64,000 bases of DNA from Salininema proteolyticum (lineage in GTDB: Bacteria > Actinomycetota > Actinomycetes > Mycobacteriales > Micromonosporaceae), in assembly GCF_042685645.1 (NCBI RefSeq), contig NZ_JBHUNX010000001.1, positions 4,774,001 to 4,838,000 on the forward strand, read 5' to 3'. Below, in pieces: positions 6,120 through 14,892 of the stretch. A model generated the notes under the pieces. That model was not told the origin of the DNA. It saw nothing but the letters and a program-made list of their open reading frames with translations, and did no database searches. Position 1 is the first letter of the stretch; each line of letters starts with the position of its first letter. The position numbers and the translations under genes were made by a program.

Positions 6120-8764
6120 TCCGCGCCTCCCGGCTCTCCTATGAGATCGGCCACCACGAGGTCGAAGACGGCCGCGTCGGGGTAGCTACCGTGGCCCCGC
6201 ATGTCCAGCCGCGCCCGGTAGGCGCTGTCGGTGACGATGTCGGGGTCGCGGAAGCGCACGTCCGGGCCGATCTTCCAGTGGTAGTGCCACAGAGTGAACT
6301 CGCCCTCCCCTTCGCGCGTGGGAACCCGGACCGGTGCGACCGGTTCGGGGTCGTCGAAGCTGCGCCACTTGTCGACCAGCGGCCCGTGCCGGCTGCTCGG
6401 CACCCCCTCGGGGGTCCAGCTCAGCACCGGGGCGCCCAGGGGGTCGGTCCAGCGGTAGATGTTGCGCCACCGGCCTGAGAGGACGGGCCGGTAGACCTCG
6501 CGGATCTTCTCGTAGCCGAGGTAGGCGGGCAGGAGGCGCGCGTAGATGAACTTCAGCTGGGAGCCGTAGGTCAGCAGGTGGAGCTTGTCGAGCGCCGCGC
6601 GGGCGCGGGCGGGCCGCAGCCAGTCGACCTCGTCCTCGTCGGCCTTCTCGGCGTCCTCGCGGGAGGCCTGGCCGTCCAGGAGCGCGGCGACGGCCATGGA
6701 GATGACGGCGCCCTGGCTGTGCCCGGAGAGGACGACCGCCCCGGCTGTGGACTCCCGCCGGTTCAGCAGCCGCACGTTCGCCAGCTGCGAGCAGCGCTCG
6801 GCCACTCCGATGACGGCGCGCTCGCCGTAGGGCGGCGGCGTCAGGGGGTGGCCCATGCGCGGCCAGAACGACACCAGGTCCCACACCGTCCCGACGCTCG
6901 TCCGCACGCTCTGGCGCCGCCACGCGAGGAGGCCGACGAGGACCAGGCCCGCGCCGATCACCGAGACGGCGACCGCCCCGGTCTGGAGGACGTACTCGGA
7001 CGGGAGGTCGAAGCGGCTGCGCCACATGTCCACGACGCCGTCGGGGTCGGCGCTCAGCGAGACGCGGACGCCCGCGTACCCGGCGAGGATCGTGCTGACC
7101 CCGCCCAGCGCGGCGACCAGCCCGAGCACGTGGTGGTAGCGGTAGCGGGCCATCGCCGCCCACCAGGCGCGGGAGACCTTGGCCTGGTTGAGGCGGGCGG
7201 CCCGCGTCGGAGCCCCCGTCTCGTCGGAGTGCCCGTAGTCGTTCGCCACCTCGTCGAGGAACTCCCGCCGCGTCGACCGCGTCGCCCACCAGGCCACGAC
7301 GAGGCCCGCGGCGGTCAGCACGCCGAACCACAGCCACAGGCCGATTCCGGCGTAGGCCGTCCACACCAGCGAGACCAGGGCGACGACCGCCCAGAGGACC
7401 GCGACGACATCGTTGCGCAGCAGCCAGATCAGGGCCGGGACCAGGAGGGCGCCGAAGACGACCACGGTGATCAGCCCCCAGATGGCAGCGGCGAGCTGGA
7501 AGCCGGCGGCGATGTCGCCGCCGGAGGCGAAGACCTGGGCCGACCAGTACACGCCGGCGGCGCTGAAGCCGTAGCCGACGAGGACGGCGACCGAGGACAG
7601 CACCCACGGGCCGAAGCCGTGCCAGAACGGCCGGAAGTCCCGAGGCACGTCCTCGCCCCAGTGCCGCCTGCCGACGGGGGCGAGGCGGTAGACGAGGCAG
7701 TCGGCGGCGATGACGACCAGCAGCACGGCGGTGGCCACCCCGGTGCGGTTGATGATCTCGCCGACCAGTGGGACCGGCGCGTCCGGAGACTCCTCCGCCG
7801 ACATGTAGACCAGCCAGACGGCGGTGAGGGCGGCGGCGAGGGCCGCGAGCATGCCGATCTGGACGATCCGCAGCGGGCGGGCCTCGAACTTCGGGTAGAC
7901 CTTGAAGCCGTCGCGGCGTTTGATCTTGTTGACCACCGCGTTCGGGTTGAGGACGACGGTGAGGACGGCCCCGGCGAGCCCGATCGAGAGGACCCACCAG
8001 GCGACGGCCCGGGCCGGGTCGTACCAGCTGTGGCCGGAGGCGCCCGGGGGCGCGGCGGCCAGGGCGATCAGCCCGACCAGGCAGGTGCTCGCCCAGATGT
8101 GCGCGAGCCTCTGGACGATGGAGATGTTGGCCCTCCAGAACCCGGAGTCCTCCAGGCTGCCGTTGCGCGCGGCCGGGTCGAAGTCGCGCCGCGCGCCGGG
8201 AGGGTCGTGCGAGAAGGAGCTGCGGCCGAAGAACCACAGCGACAGGATCAACAGGGCCGGGACGGCCGCCGCGATGAGGAACCGCAGCGGGTAGTCCTGG
8301 CGCGCGAACCAGTCCAGGACGGGCAGGCCGCGCCCGCACGCCTCGCCGGAGCACTGGCGGGCGATGACCTCCCAGCTGATGTAGCAGGCGGTGACGACGA
8401 GGACGGCGGTCAGCACGAGTCCCAGCAGCCGCAGGACGGCGTCGGACCACTTGTCGAGCGGCGTCCTCTTCTTCGGCTGGAGCTGCGCGAACCGCGCGAG
8501 GTTCATGAGTGAGAACGGGACCATCAGGAGCCAGAGCACGCGCCAGCGCGATCCGGCCGTGTAGTTGCCCCAGTGGAAGGCCTCCACCGTCCGCCCCTGC
8601 ACGGCGGCGTTGGACAGGCTGCGGTAACTGGGCGTGCGGCGCCGGAAGATGCGCCCGATGGTGTCCCCGGCGACGTGGAACGGGTGCGGGTCCCCGAGCA
8701 TCTCGGAGGGCGGCGTGCCGCTGACTCCGTGCACGCGCAGCTCGACGAGATCCTCGCGGTCCAT
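6101..8764 (-). CDS. Large multi-pass membrane protein with lipase-like GHSQG motif
   Basis: An 887-residue protein. A soluble N-terminal stretch (RVHGVSGTPPSEML) is followed by about a dozen hydrophobic segments spread over residues 110-600. After the last one comes a cytoplasmic-type region with VLSGHSQGAVISMAVAALL near residue 680, the nucleophile elbow of alpha/beta hydrolases. The N-terminal HGVSG resembles the strand-loop that supplies an oxyanion site in such hydrolases, so one catalytic domain may be split around the membrane part. A histidine suited to the triad lies in the C-terminal 150 residues (LWHYHWKIG). Substrate unknown. The start ATG 8764 follows a CGGAG. It is a single gene between convergent and divergent neighbours. 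Confidence 0.75.
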   Translation of the reverse strand: MDREDLVELRVHGVSGTPPSEMLGDPHPFHVAGDTIGRIFRRRTPSYRSLSNAAVQGRTVEAFHWGNYTAGSRWRVLWLLMVPFSLMNLARFAQLQPKKRTPLDKWSDAVLRLLGLVLTAVLVVTACYISWEVIARQCSGEACGRGLPVLDWFARQDYPLRFLIAAAVPALLILSLWFFGRSSFSHDPPGARRDFDPAARNGSLEDSGFWRANISIVQRLAHIWASTCLVGLIALAAAPPGASGHSWYDPARAVAWWVLSIGLAGAVLTVVLNPNAVVNKIKRRDGFKVYPKFEARPLRIVQIGMLAALAAALTAVWLVYMSAEESPDAPVPLVGEIINRTGVATAVLLVVIAADCLVYRLAPVGRRHWGEDVPRDFRPFWHGFGPWVLSSVAVLVGYGFSAAGVYWSAQVFASGGDIAAGFQLAAAIWGLITVVVFGALLVPALIWLLRNDVVAVLWAVVALVSLVWTAYAGIGLWLWFGVLTAAGLVVAWWATRSTRREFLDEVANDYGHSDETGAPTRAARLNQAKVSRAWWAAMARYRYHHVLGLVAALGGVSTILAGYAGVRVSLSADPDGVVDMWRSRFDLPSEYVLQTGAVAVSVIGAGLVLVGLLAWRRQSVRTSVGTVWDLVSFWPRMGHPLTPPPYGERAVIGVAERCSQLANVRLLNRRESTAGAVVLSGHSQGAVISMAVAALLDGQASREDAEKADEDEVDWLRPARARAALDKLHLLTYGSQLKFIYARLLPAYLGYEKIREVYRPVLSGRWRNIYRWTDPLGAPVLSWTPEGVPSSRHGPLVDKWRSFDDPEPVAPVRVPTREGEGEFTLWHYHWKIGPDVRFRDPDIVTDSAYRARLDMRGHGSYPDAAVFDLVVADLIGEPGGAENRRGP

Positions 8765-8842
8765 GCCCCGGCTCCGTTCTAACCCTCGGTGGAACCTCCC
8801 CTTATTGACTCACAGGATGACGTGGAACACAACGACGCGATG

Positions 8843-10738
8843 TCAGAACACCGGCGAGGCGGCGGCCGCGAGGGCCGTGTGAGTCATGACCCGCACGCCG
8901 TAGGCCAGGGCCTTCTCGTCGATGTCGAAGGTGCCCTGGTGGATGTCCAGGCGCTCGCCGGGGCGTCCGACGCCGAGCCGGGCCATCGCCCCGGGAACCT
9001 GCTCCAGGTAGTAGGCGAAGTCCTCGCCTCCCATGGACGCGGGCGCCTCGGCCACGGCCTGCTGGCCGAGCGCCGCCGAGGTGGCCCCGGCGAACATGGC
9101 CGCGGCGGAGCGGTCGTTGACCACGGGCGGGACGCCGCGCGTGTAGTCGATGTCGCAGTTGACGCCCGCCGCCATGGCGACGTTGCGGGTGACCTCCTGG
9201 ACCAGGCGCGGGACCTCTTCGCGGGCCTCGCGGCCCTGCATGCGGATGGTGGCCTTGGCGACCGCCTCCTGCGGGATGGCGTTGGCGGCCTCGCCGGCGT
9301 TGACCGAGCCGAAGACGATGGCGACGTTCTGGCGCGGGTCGAGCAGGCGGTTGACGATCGAGGGCATGTCGACGACGACGCGGGAGATCGCGGTGCACAG
9401 GTCCGTCGTCAGGTGCGGGCGGGAGGTGTGCCCGCCGCGCCCGTTCATGCGGACCTCCATCATGTCGCAGGCGGCGGTGAGGTTGCCGTTGCGGATGCCG
9501 ACCTGTCCGGCCAGGAAGTTCGGGTCGCAGTGGAAGCCGAAGACCGCGGCGACGTCCTGGAGGGCGCCGTGCTTGATCATGGTGGGCGCTCCGGACGGGA
9601 ACCGCTCCTCGCTGGGCTGGAAGATCAGCCGGAAGCGGCCGTGCAGCTCGCCGCGCGCGGCCAGCTCGCCCAGCACCTTGCCGACGCCGAGGACGATCGA
9701 GGTGTGCGCGTCGTGGCCGCAGGCGTGGCAGACGCCGTCGTTGGTCGAGCGGTAGGGGACCTTCTTGGGGTCCTGGATGGGCAGGGCGTCCATGTCGGCG
9801 CGGATCGCGATGACCTTCTCGCCGTCGCCGATGTCGCAGGTCAGGCCGGTTCCGTCGGGGATCATCTCGGGTTTGAGCCCGGCCTCGCGCAGCTGGTCGG
9901 CGACGTAGGAGGCCGTGGGCTGCTCCTCGCGGGACAGGCACGGGTTGGCGTGGATGTGGCGCCGGGTGCGGACCAGGTCGGAGTAGTTGTCCTTGATCCA
10001 CTGGTCGAGGAACTCGGGAAGGGTGAAGGTCGACATGGCGCCGGGACCGGGGCGGTGGCCCGGGGCGACCGGGTCGTCGACGGGCTCGGCGTCGCGGGCC
10101 GCGCCGAAGCGGATCCCCGCCGGCTCGGCGGCCGCGTCCCCCTTCGCGGGCGCGGTCTCCCCGGCGGGCGCGGTGCGCTCGGCGGTCTTGGCGCCGTTCC
10201 CGCCGAACAGGGCGGTGTCCGTTTCGGCGCCGGCGGTGGAACCCCCGGCCTCGGTGGACGGTGTGGACGATGTGTCGCCGCCGGACGGCGAGTGGTCTTG
10301 TGAGCTCATGGCTTCCTCTGAGCGGTCGTTGTCCGCCGCGGCACTGACAGCCGGGGCGGTGGTCGGGAGTGGTGTGGTCGGAGGGTTCGGGACGGCGCCC
10401 TCCTCGGCGGCCGGCGTGGTCGCGCCGGCGGGAGGGCGCTCGGCGGTGCCGTCGTGCGCCGCGCGGGCGTCGGCGGTGGCCGGGGCTCCGTCGCGCTTGC
10501 GGTGAGCGTCGATATCGGTGGCCGGGGCCTCGTCGCGCCTCGAGTCGCCTTCAAGGGCGACGGCCGGGCTCGGAGAGGTGGTCTCCGGGCGCTCGGCGTG
10601 GTCGTTGCGGTCGGTCTCGGGGGAGGTGTCCGAGGGGGACTCGGCGGAATCCTCGGGGGACTCACCGTCCCGGAGGGCGCCCCCGGGCAGGGTGAGGTGT
10701 CGCGGTGTGGTGTTGTTCTCCGCTGCGAGCGTGTCCAT
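8843..10738 (-). CDS. M20-family amidohydrolase with long disordered N-terminal extension
   Basis: The C-terminal 397 residues form a complete M20 metal-dependent amidohydrolase (N-acyl amino acid/hippurate/IAA-amide hydrolase type): HACGHDAH metal motif, QPSEERFPSGAP with the catalytic Glu, GFHCDPN, GRGGHTSRP and the final MGGEDFAYYL. Normally such proteins begin near MSTFTLPEFL (10036 here). In this gene the frame continues upstream for about 234 residues that are rich in Ala, Pro, Thr, Glu and Asp, with no hydrophobic segment. The start is ATG 10738; a TTG at 10774 is also in frame. No ribosome site precedes 10036, which favours the long form. The substrate is unresolved. Confidence 0.85.
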   Translation of the reverse strand: MDTLAAENNTTPRHLTLPGGALRDGESPEDSAESPSDTSPETDRNDHAERPETTSPSPAVALEGDSRRDEAPATDIDAHRKRDGAPATADARAAHDGTAERPPAGATTPAAEEGAVPNPPTTPLPTTAPAVSAAADNDRSEEAMSSQDHSPSGGDTSSTPSTEAGGSTAGAETDTALFGGNGAKTAERTAPAGETAPAKGDAAAEPAGIRFGAARDAEPVDDPVAPGHRPGPGAMSTFTLPEFLDQWIKDNYSDLVRTRRHIHANPCLSREEQPTASYVADQLREAGLKPEMIPDGTGLTCDIGDGEKVIAIRADMDALPIQDPKKVPYRSTNDGVCHACGHDAHTSIVLGVGKVLGELAARGELHGRFRLIFQPSEERFPSGAPTMIKHGALQDVAAVFGFHCDPNFLAGQVGIRNGNLTAACDMMEVRMNGRGGHTSRPHLTTDLCTAISRVVVDMPSIVNRLLDPRQNVAIVFGSVNAGEAANAIPQEAVAKATIRMQGREAREEVPRLVQEVTRNVAMAAGVNCDIDYTRGVPPVVNDRSAAAMFAGATSAALGQQAVAEAPASMGGEDFAYYLEQVPGAMARLGVGRPGERLDIHQGTFDIDEKALAYGVRVMTHTALAAAASPVF

Positions 10739-11210
10739 TATGGCTTCGCGCCTCTCAAATTCGCGAGTGTGCAATCAGAACTTTGAAAGGTATGTCTGAT
10801 TAAACCTGATAGACGTCGGCCTGTCCGCGAAGTTCGCGCGGTCGACGCTTCCGCTTCCGTGCGCCAGCTCCCATAACCGACAGGCGTTCTGGACGGGTAC
10901 AGAGCGGTGGTTTGATTAGAGCTGGTGTACCCCAAACAAACACGACATAGTGTTCAACGATTCGCCCCGGTGATCGGTGACGGCCCGCCCGGATATTTCC
11001 CGGGGAGGCCTCGCCGGGTGACACGGTGAAGACGCGGTCGGCAGTTCGGTATGACACGGTTTCGGCCAGGTTTTCGCACTCTTTCCGCAGCGTACCGAAA
11101 CGCGGTAGGTAACCGCCCGGAAGACGTTCAGTCGCCCGCCCGACAACGGAGTGACGCAACGCTCATCGCTCTCCGCGAGGCGGACGCCGCCGCTGAGGCA
11201 ACCTAGAGGC
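10739..11210. other. Intergenic region between divergent amidohydrolase and ubiX
   Basis: About 470 bp with somewhat lower GC near 10745-10960. Short frames exist on the minus strand but have no ribosome site, motif or convincing composition. No tRNA, riboswitch or repeat was recognised. Confidence 0.4.
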
Positions 11211-11945
11211 ATGGACACCACTCAGTCGGACGGGTCCGGCGGCCGGCCGGCGGAAGGCCCCTCCCGGAGCGGAAGCCCCTCCCAGAGCGGAGGGGGCTCC
11301 GACGGGGCGCCGGACCCGCGCGTGCCCTGGGTAGTCGGCATCACCGGCGCCTCTGGCTCGCTCTACGCCGCCGCCGTCCTCCGCGGCCTCATCGACGCCG
11401 GGGAGCCGGTCGACCTCATCGTCTCCAAGGCGGCCCGGCTGACGCTCATCGACGAGACCGGACGGTCGGTGCGGGACGCGCACTGGAAGGACGACGTCTC
11501 CGCCTGGATCGGACGGGAGCTCGCGCACGCCGACGTCGAGTACTGGCGCGCCGACGACTTCGCCGCCGGACCCTCGTCCGGCTCGTACCGTGCCAAGGGC
11601 TTCATAGCCGTCCCTGCCACGGCCGCCGCCTGTGCGGGCATCGCCCTGGGACTCTCGAAGGACCTCATCCAGAGGGCCGGGGAGGTCAACCTCAAGGAGC
11701 GGCGTCCGGTGGTGGTGGTCCCGCGCGAGACCCCGGCCTCCCGGTCCCACCTGCAGCATCTGCTGGAGCTCCACGACGCCGGCGCCGTGGTGGTCCCGGC
11801 GACCCCGGCCTTCTACGCCGGAAGCAGGGACCTCGACCAGGTCGTCGACTTCCTGGCGGGGAGGATCCTCGACGCCGCGGGCGTCGAGCACGGCCTGTAC
11901 CGGCGCTGGAAGGGCGACCTGGGGGCCGCCAGGGACGACGCCTGA
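11211..11945 (+). CDS. ubiX: UbiX-type flavin prenyltransferase
   Basis: Makes prenylated FMN, the cofactor of UbiD-type decarboxylases, from FMN and dimethylallyl phosphate. The 244-residue product has a 37-residue Ser/Gly-rich N-terminal extension, then the flavodoxin-like core: VGITGASGSLYA (FMN phosphate loop), VSKAARL, GSYRAKGFIAVPAT, ALGLSKDLIQRA and the conserved VVVPRETP. The ATG at 11211 lies 6 nt after CAACCT, possibly leaderless. In actinomycetes ubiX often lies near menaquinone genes, but here the neighbours are bldC and an Lrp regulator. No UbiD partner is in the window. Confidence 0.9.
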   Translation: MDTTQSDGSGGRPAEGPSRSGSPSQSGGGSDGAPDPRVPWVVGITGASGSLYAAAVLRGLIDAGEPVDLIVSKAARLTLIDETGRSVRDAHWKDDVSAWIGRELAHADVEYWRADDFAAGPSSGSYRAKGFIAVPATAAACAGIALGLSKDLIQRAGEVNLKERRPVVVVPRETPASRSHLQHLLELHDAGAVVVPATPAFYAGSRDLDQVVDFLAGRILDAAGVEHGLYRRWKGDLGAARDDA

Positions 11946-12140
11946 CGGGCGTGGACGGGGTCTGCTGCCGTCCTCATCGCACGTCAGCGCGAACGACGAC
12001 GCCTGACGGGTGCCGCCCCGGCGACGGGGCATGACGGGCTCTCCGCGACGCGGTCCGCTCGGTCGGTCGAGTCGCGTGAGAGCGTCAAGCGCTGCGACGC
12101 GGCCCGCTCGGCCGACCGCCGGCGCCCCGGCACGCGAAAA

Positions 12141-12164
12141 GGGGACGCCGTCTCCGGCATCCCC
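12141..12164 (+). terminator. Terminator-like hairpin after ubiX
   Basis: A 9-bp stem with one mismatch and a GTCTCC loop, preceded by AAAA. Its right arm GGCATCCCC is repeated in the bldC hairpin at 12307-12315. Confidence 0.5.
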
Positions 12165-12295
12165 TGGTAGTTCGGGCGAGATCCGCGGTGTTCGGTCCTC
12201 CGGGTCCGGCGGGGGATCTGTCCGCTTCCCCCGGCGGAAGGCCTGTGGTTCCGGCGCCGCCTCGGGCTTCGCCCTCAGCCCGCGCCCATGACGAA

Positions 12296-12315
12296 GGGGA
12301 TGCCTCGGCATCCCC
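12296..12315 (-). terminator. Terminator-like hairpin after bldC
   Basis: A perfect inverted repeat GGGGATGCC/GGCATCCCC lies 9 bp beyond the bldC stop codon. Confidence 0.65.
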
Positions 12316-12324
12316 TGGTCCCGG

Positions 12325-12573
12325 TCACTGGTGGGTCGGGCGGTCCGGATGGTGCGGACGGTCCGGCTGTCCCTCGCCCGGTGCGGAGGAAGCGGCGTTC
12401 AGCTCGCCCGTGAGAAGCGCTTGGACCTCGGACTCGCGAAAACGGCGGTGTCCGCCCGGCGTGCGGATGGATCCGATCCGGCCGGCCGCGGCCCACCGCG
12501 TGACCGTCTTGGGGTCCACGCGGAACATGCTAGCCACCTCGCCCGGCGTCAGAAGTCGGTCCTCGGTTTCCAT
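12325..12573 (-). CDS. bldC: BldC-family MerR-like DNA-binding protein
   Basis: An 82-residue single-domain regulator. In Streptomyces BldC is a MerR-like protein that binds direct repeats cooperatively and delays entry into development. The sequence matches the BldC core: LLTPGEVASMFRVDPKTVTRW, then SIRTPGGHRRFRESEV, which carries the winged-helix wing. The C-terminal 25 residues are low-complexity (Pro, His, Asp). The ATG at 12573 follows GGGGAGGA with good spacing. It is monocistronic, with a 760-bp upstream gap containing an AT-rich patch that could hold a complex promoter. It supports a morphologically developing actinomycete. Confidence 0.9.
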   Translation of the reverse strand: METEDRLLTPGEVASMFRVDPKTVTRWAAAGRIGSIRTPGGHRRFRESEVQALLTGELNAASSAPGEGQPDRPHHPDRPTHQ

Positions 12574-12962
12574 TGGTCGATCCTCCCCGTTTAGGTGCAG
12601 TCGTTGCGGACTGACTGCGTTGTCTCACCCGGCCTGTGGGCACCGCCTCGGACGGTCGTGAAACCGCCCGTTAACCGACGAATACTCACATAGTGCGGTT
12701 AAGTCCATTACAACACTAATAAGCCAAAACCGCCATGAGTTCTTGAACATACTTTTCATTGGTAAGTAAGACTCAAAAGCCCCAGCGTGTAGGCGTAACA
12801 GAAAGACTTTTGTGTTATTAGAGAACTGGACAAGTACGGTAACACGTTCGCCTGATGACAGGGTTGGAAACGCGACTTGACCGATTCAGGCGGTCGCAAG
12901 GGGAGGCCGGGGCGAATGAGCGGTCGGCACGGGGGCGCACGACCGAAGCTCGCCGGGCGGGG

Positions 12963-13115
12963 GGCGGACCGTTCGCCCGGCGCTCCGGGGCGGCCAATCT
13001 GGGGCCAGAGGTCGGCCACTAGGGACCGCCCGTTCGCACGGCGCTCCGGGGTGGCCGATCGGGGGCCGGGGGTCGGCCACTGGGGACCGCCTGTTCGCCT
13101 GGCGCTCCGGGCCGC
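12963..13115. repeat. Imperfect 61-bp tandem repeat, about 2.5 copies
   Basis: The marker CGCTCCGG recurs at 12981, 13042 and 13103, exactly 61 bp apart. It is preceded each time by a GGACCG..GTTCGC block and followed in the first two copies by GGTGGCC/GGCGGCC and GGTCGGCCACT. Copies 1 and 2 differ by substitutions and small indels; copy 3 is partial. The function is unknown. Confidence 0.75.
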
Positions 13116-13321
13116 CGTCTTCCGAATCCTGATCCCGACCGAAGCGCCGCCTTCCGGCGGGAGAGGACGTGGACGTGACTCTCGAATTCCGCGACGCCGT
13201 CCGGCGGCAGTGGGCGCCGGACGATCAGGCCCCGGAACGCCCCCGGCGCGCGGGCGGGTCGGGGTGTCGGAACCTCCCCTGCACAGGGCCCCGGAGGGAG
13301 GATCGCCCGGGCGCCTCGCGC

Positions 13322-13327
13322 TATGCT
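13322..13327 (+). promoter_or_regulatory. Leaderless -10 box (TATGCT)
   Basis: TATGCT is followed by 6 nt and GTG at 13334. Confidence 0.5.
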
Positions 13328-13333
13328 CGTGCG

Positions 13334-13792
13334 GTGGATAGCATAGATGCCCAGATCATCGACCTCCTCCGCGCCGACGGACGCCTCTCCTACGCCGAAC
13401 TGGCCCGCCAGGTGGGCCTGACGGCCCCCTCGGTCCAGGACCGCGTGGCCAAGCTCGAGAAGGCCGGCGTCATCCTCGGCTTCCGCGCCATCGTGGACCC
13501 CGCCGCCGTCGGCAGCCCCGTCACCGCCCTCATCGGACTCGTCACGAACTCCGCCCGCAACTACGCCGACATCACCGACCACCTCCACGGCATCGAGGAG
13601 ATCGAGGACTGCTACTTCCTCGCCGGCGAGGAGTGCTACATGCTCAAGGTCCGGGTCGCCAAGATCGAGGACCTGGAGCGCCTGATCGAGAGCCTCGGCC
13701 GGATTGACGGTGTTTCCCACACCCGTACTACGATTACCCTGTCGACCAAGTGGGAGGGACGCCCCAAGGCCCTTCGCATCGAAGACGAATGA
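13334..13792 (+). CDS. Lrp/AsnC-family transcriptional regulator
   Basis: A 152-residue regulator with an N-terminal winged helix (DAQIIDLLRADGRLSYAELA, then VGLTAPSVQDRVAKLEKAGV) and a C-terminal RAM/ligand domain (CYFLAGEECYMLKV; HTRTTITLS). GTG 13334 is chosen because the product then starts with the classic VDSIDAQIIDLL and a -10 box sits 6 nt upstream. It ends 10 bp before a Cds1-like PLP enzyme gene and is probably co-transcribed with it. Lrp-type activators of cysteine desulfhydrase (DecR/CcuR) have this relationship, so control by cysteine is a reasonable inference, not proven. Confidence 0.88.
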   Translation: MDSIDAQIIDLLRADGRLSYAELARQVGLTAPSVQDRVAKLEKAGVILGFRAIVDPAAVGSPVTALIGLVTNSARNYADITDHLHGIEEIEDCYFLAGEECYMLKVRVAKIEDLERLIESLGRIDGVSHTRTTITLSTKWEGRPKALRIEDE

Positions 13793-13802
13793 GGGGAAGC
13801 GC

Positions 13803-14867
13803 ATGGAGATCATCGACCGCTCGGCGGACCGCGCCTGGACGGACTGGGCCATCAAGACGGTCGAGGCGGACGCCAACCGCAGCGCCGACACGCATCTCCT
13901 GCCCTTCCGGCTCCCCGACTCGTGGGGCATCGACCTCTACCTGAAGGACGAGTCCTCCCACCCCACCGGCTCGCTCAAGCACCGCCTCGCGCGCTCGCTG
14001 TTCCTCTACGCCGTCTGCAACGGGTGGATCGCCCAGGGCACCCCCGTCATCGAGGCCTCCTCGGGCTCCACGGCCGTCAGCGAGGCCTACTTCGCCCGCA
14101 TGCTCGACCTCCCGTTCACCGCCGTCATGCCGGCCTCCACCTCGCGCGCCAAGATCGCGCAGATCGAGTTCTACGGAGGCAAGGCCCACCTGGTCGACGA
14201 CGGCTCGACCGTCTCGGCCGAGGCCCGCCGCCTCGCCGAGGAGACCGGCGGCCACTTCATGGACCAGTTCACCTACGCCGAGCGGGCCACTGACTGGCGC
14301 GGGAACAACAACATCGCCGAGTCGATCTTCGAGCAGATGTCCCTCGAACGCCATCCCGTCCCCGCCTGGGTCGTCGTCGGCGCCGGCACGGGCGGCACCT
14401 CGGCCACCATCGGCCGCTACGTGCGCTACAAGTGCCACGGCACGAAGCTCTGCGTGGCCGACCCCGAGCACAGCTCGTTCTTCGCCTCCTGGCGCGACGC
14501 CGACCCGGACGCCGAGGCCGGCTGCAGCCGCATCGAGGGCATCGGCCGCCCCACGGTCGAGCCCTCGTTCGTCCCCAGCCTCGTGGACGCCATGGCCAAG
14601 GTCGGCGACGCCGAGTCGGTGTTCATGCTCCGCTGGGCCTCCAAGGAGCTCGGACGCCCGCTGGGTGGCTCGACGGGCACCAACCTCGTGGCCGTCTTCC
14701 GCCTCATGAAGGAGATGCGCGAGCGCGGGGAAGAGGGCAGCATCGTCAGCCTCATCTGCGACCCGGGACAGCGCTACGCCACCACCTACTTCAACGACGA
14801 GTGGATCGCCGAGCAGGGGCTGGACCTGGCCGCCGCCGAGCGGGACCTGCGCCCGCTTCTGCCCTGA
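13803..14867 (+). CDS. cds1: PLP-dependent cysteine desulfhydrase/cysteine synthase-like (Cds1-type)
   Basis: A 354-residue fold-type II PLP enzyme. The Schiff-base lysine is in HPTGSLKHRLA, the cofactor phosphate loop in GAGTGGTSATIG, and SSGSTAVSEAYFA contacts substrate. Length and motifs fit the actinobacterial Cds1 group (Rv3684-like), which degrades L-cysteine to H2S, pyruvate and ammonia, better than O-acetylserine sulfhydrylases. The ATG at 13803 follows GAGGGGAA. It sits 10 bp after the Lrp gene. If it produces H2S it may feed the persulfide-detoxification cluster at 32-36 kb; this is inference. A true cysteine synthase is the alternative. Confidence 0.8.
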   Translation: MEIIDRSADRAWTDWAIKTVEADANRSADTHLLPFRLPDSWGIDLYLKDESSHPTGSLKHRLARSLFLYAVCNGWIAQGTPVIEASSGSTAVSEAYFARMLDLPFTAVMPASTSRAKIAQIEFYGGKAHLVDDGSTVSAEARRLAEETGGHFMDQFTYAERATDWRGNNNIAESIFEQMSLERHPVPAWVVVGAGTGGTSATIGRYVRYKCHGTKLCVADPEHSSFFASWRDADPDAEAGCSRIEGIGRPTVEPSFVPSLVDAMAKVGDAESVFMLRWASKELGRPLGGSTGTNLVAVFRLMKEMRERGEEGSIVSLICDPGQRYATTYFNDEWIAEQGLDLAAAERDLRPLLP

Positions 14868-14892
14868 CCCTCTCCGCGCGTCCGGGCCCGGT

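Larger units (their letters stand above)
11946..12324. other. Intergenic region between ubiX and bldC, with two hairpins
   Basis: About 380 bp without a supported gene. It contains a hairpin at each end (annotated separately) and otherwise unremarkable GC-rich sequence. Confidence 0.5.
12574..13333. other. Long intergenic region between bldC and the Lrp gene
   Basis: A 760-bp gap. Positions 12660-12860 are unusually AT-rich for this genome and may hold the bldC promoter. Positions 12963-13115 are an imperfect 61-bp tandem repeat. No supported coding frame. Confidence 0.55.

Noticed and set aside
10800..11159. 119-codon minus-strand frame in the ubiX/amidohydrolase gap
   Set aside because: Arg-rich, no start signal and no recognisable domain; typical of chance frames in GC-rich DNA.
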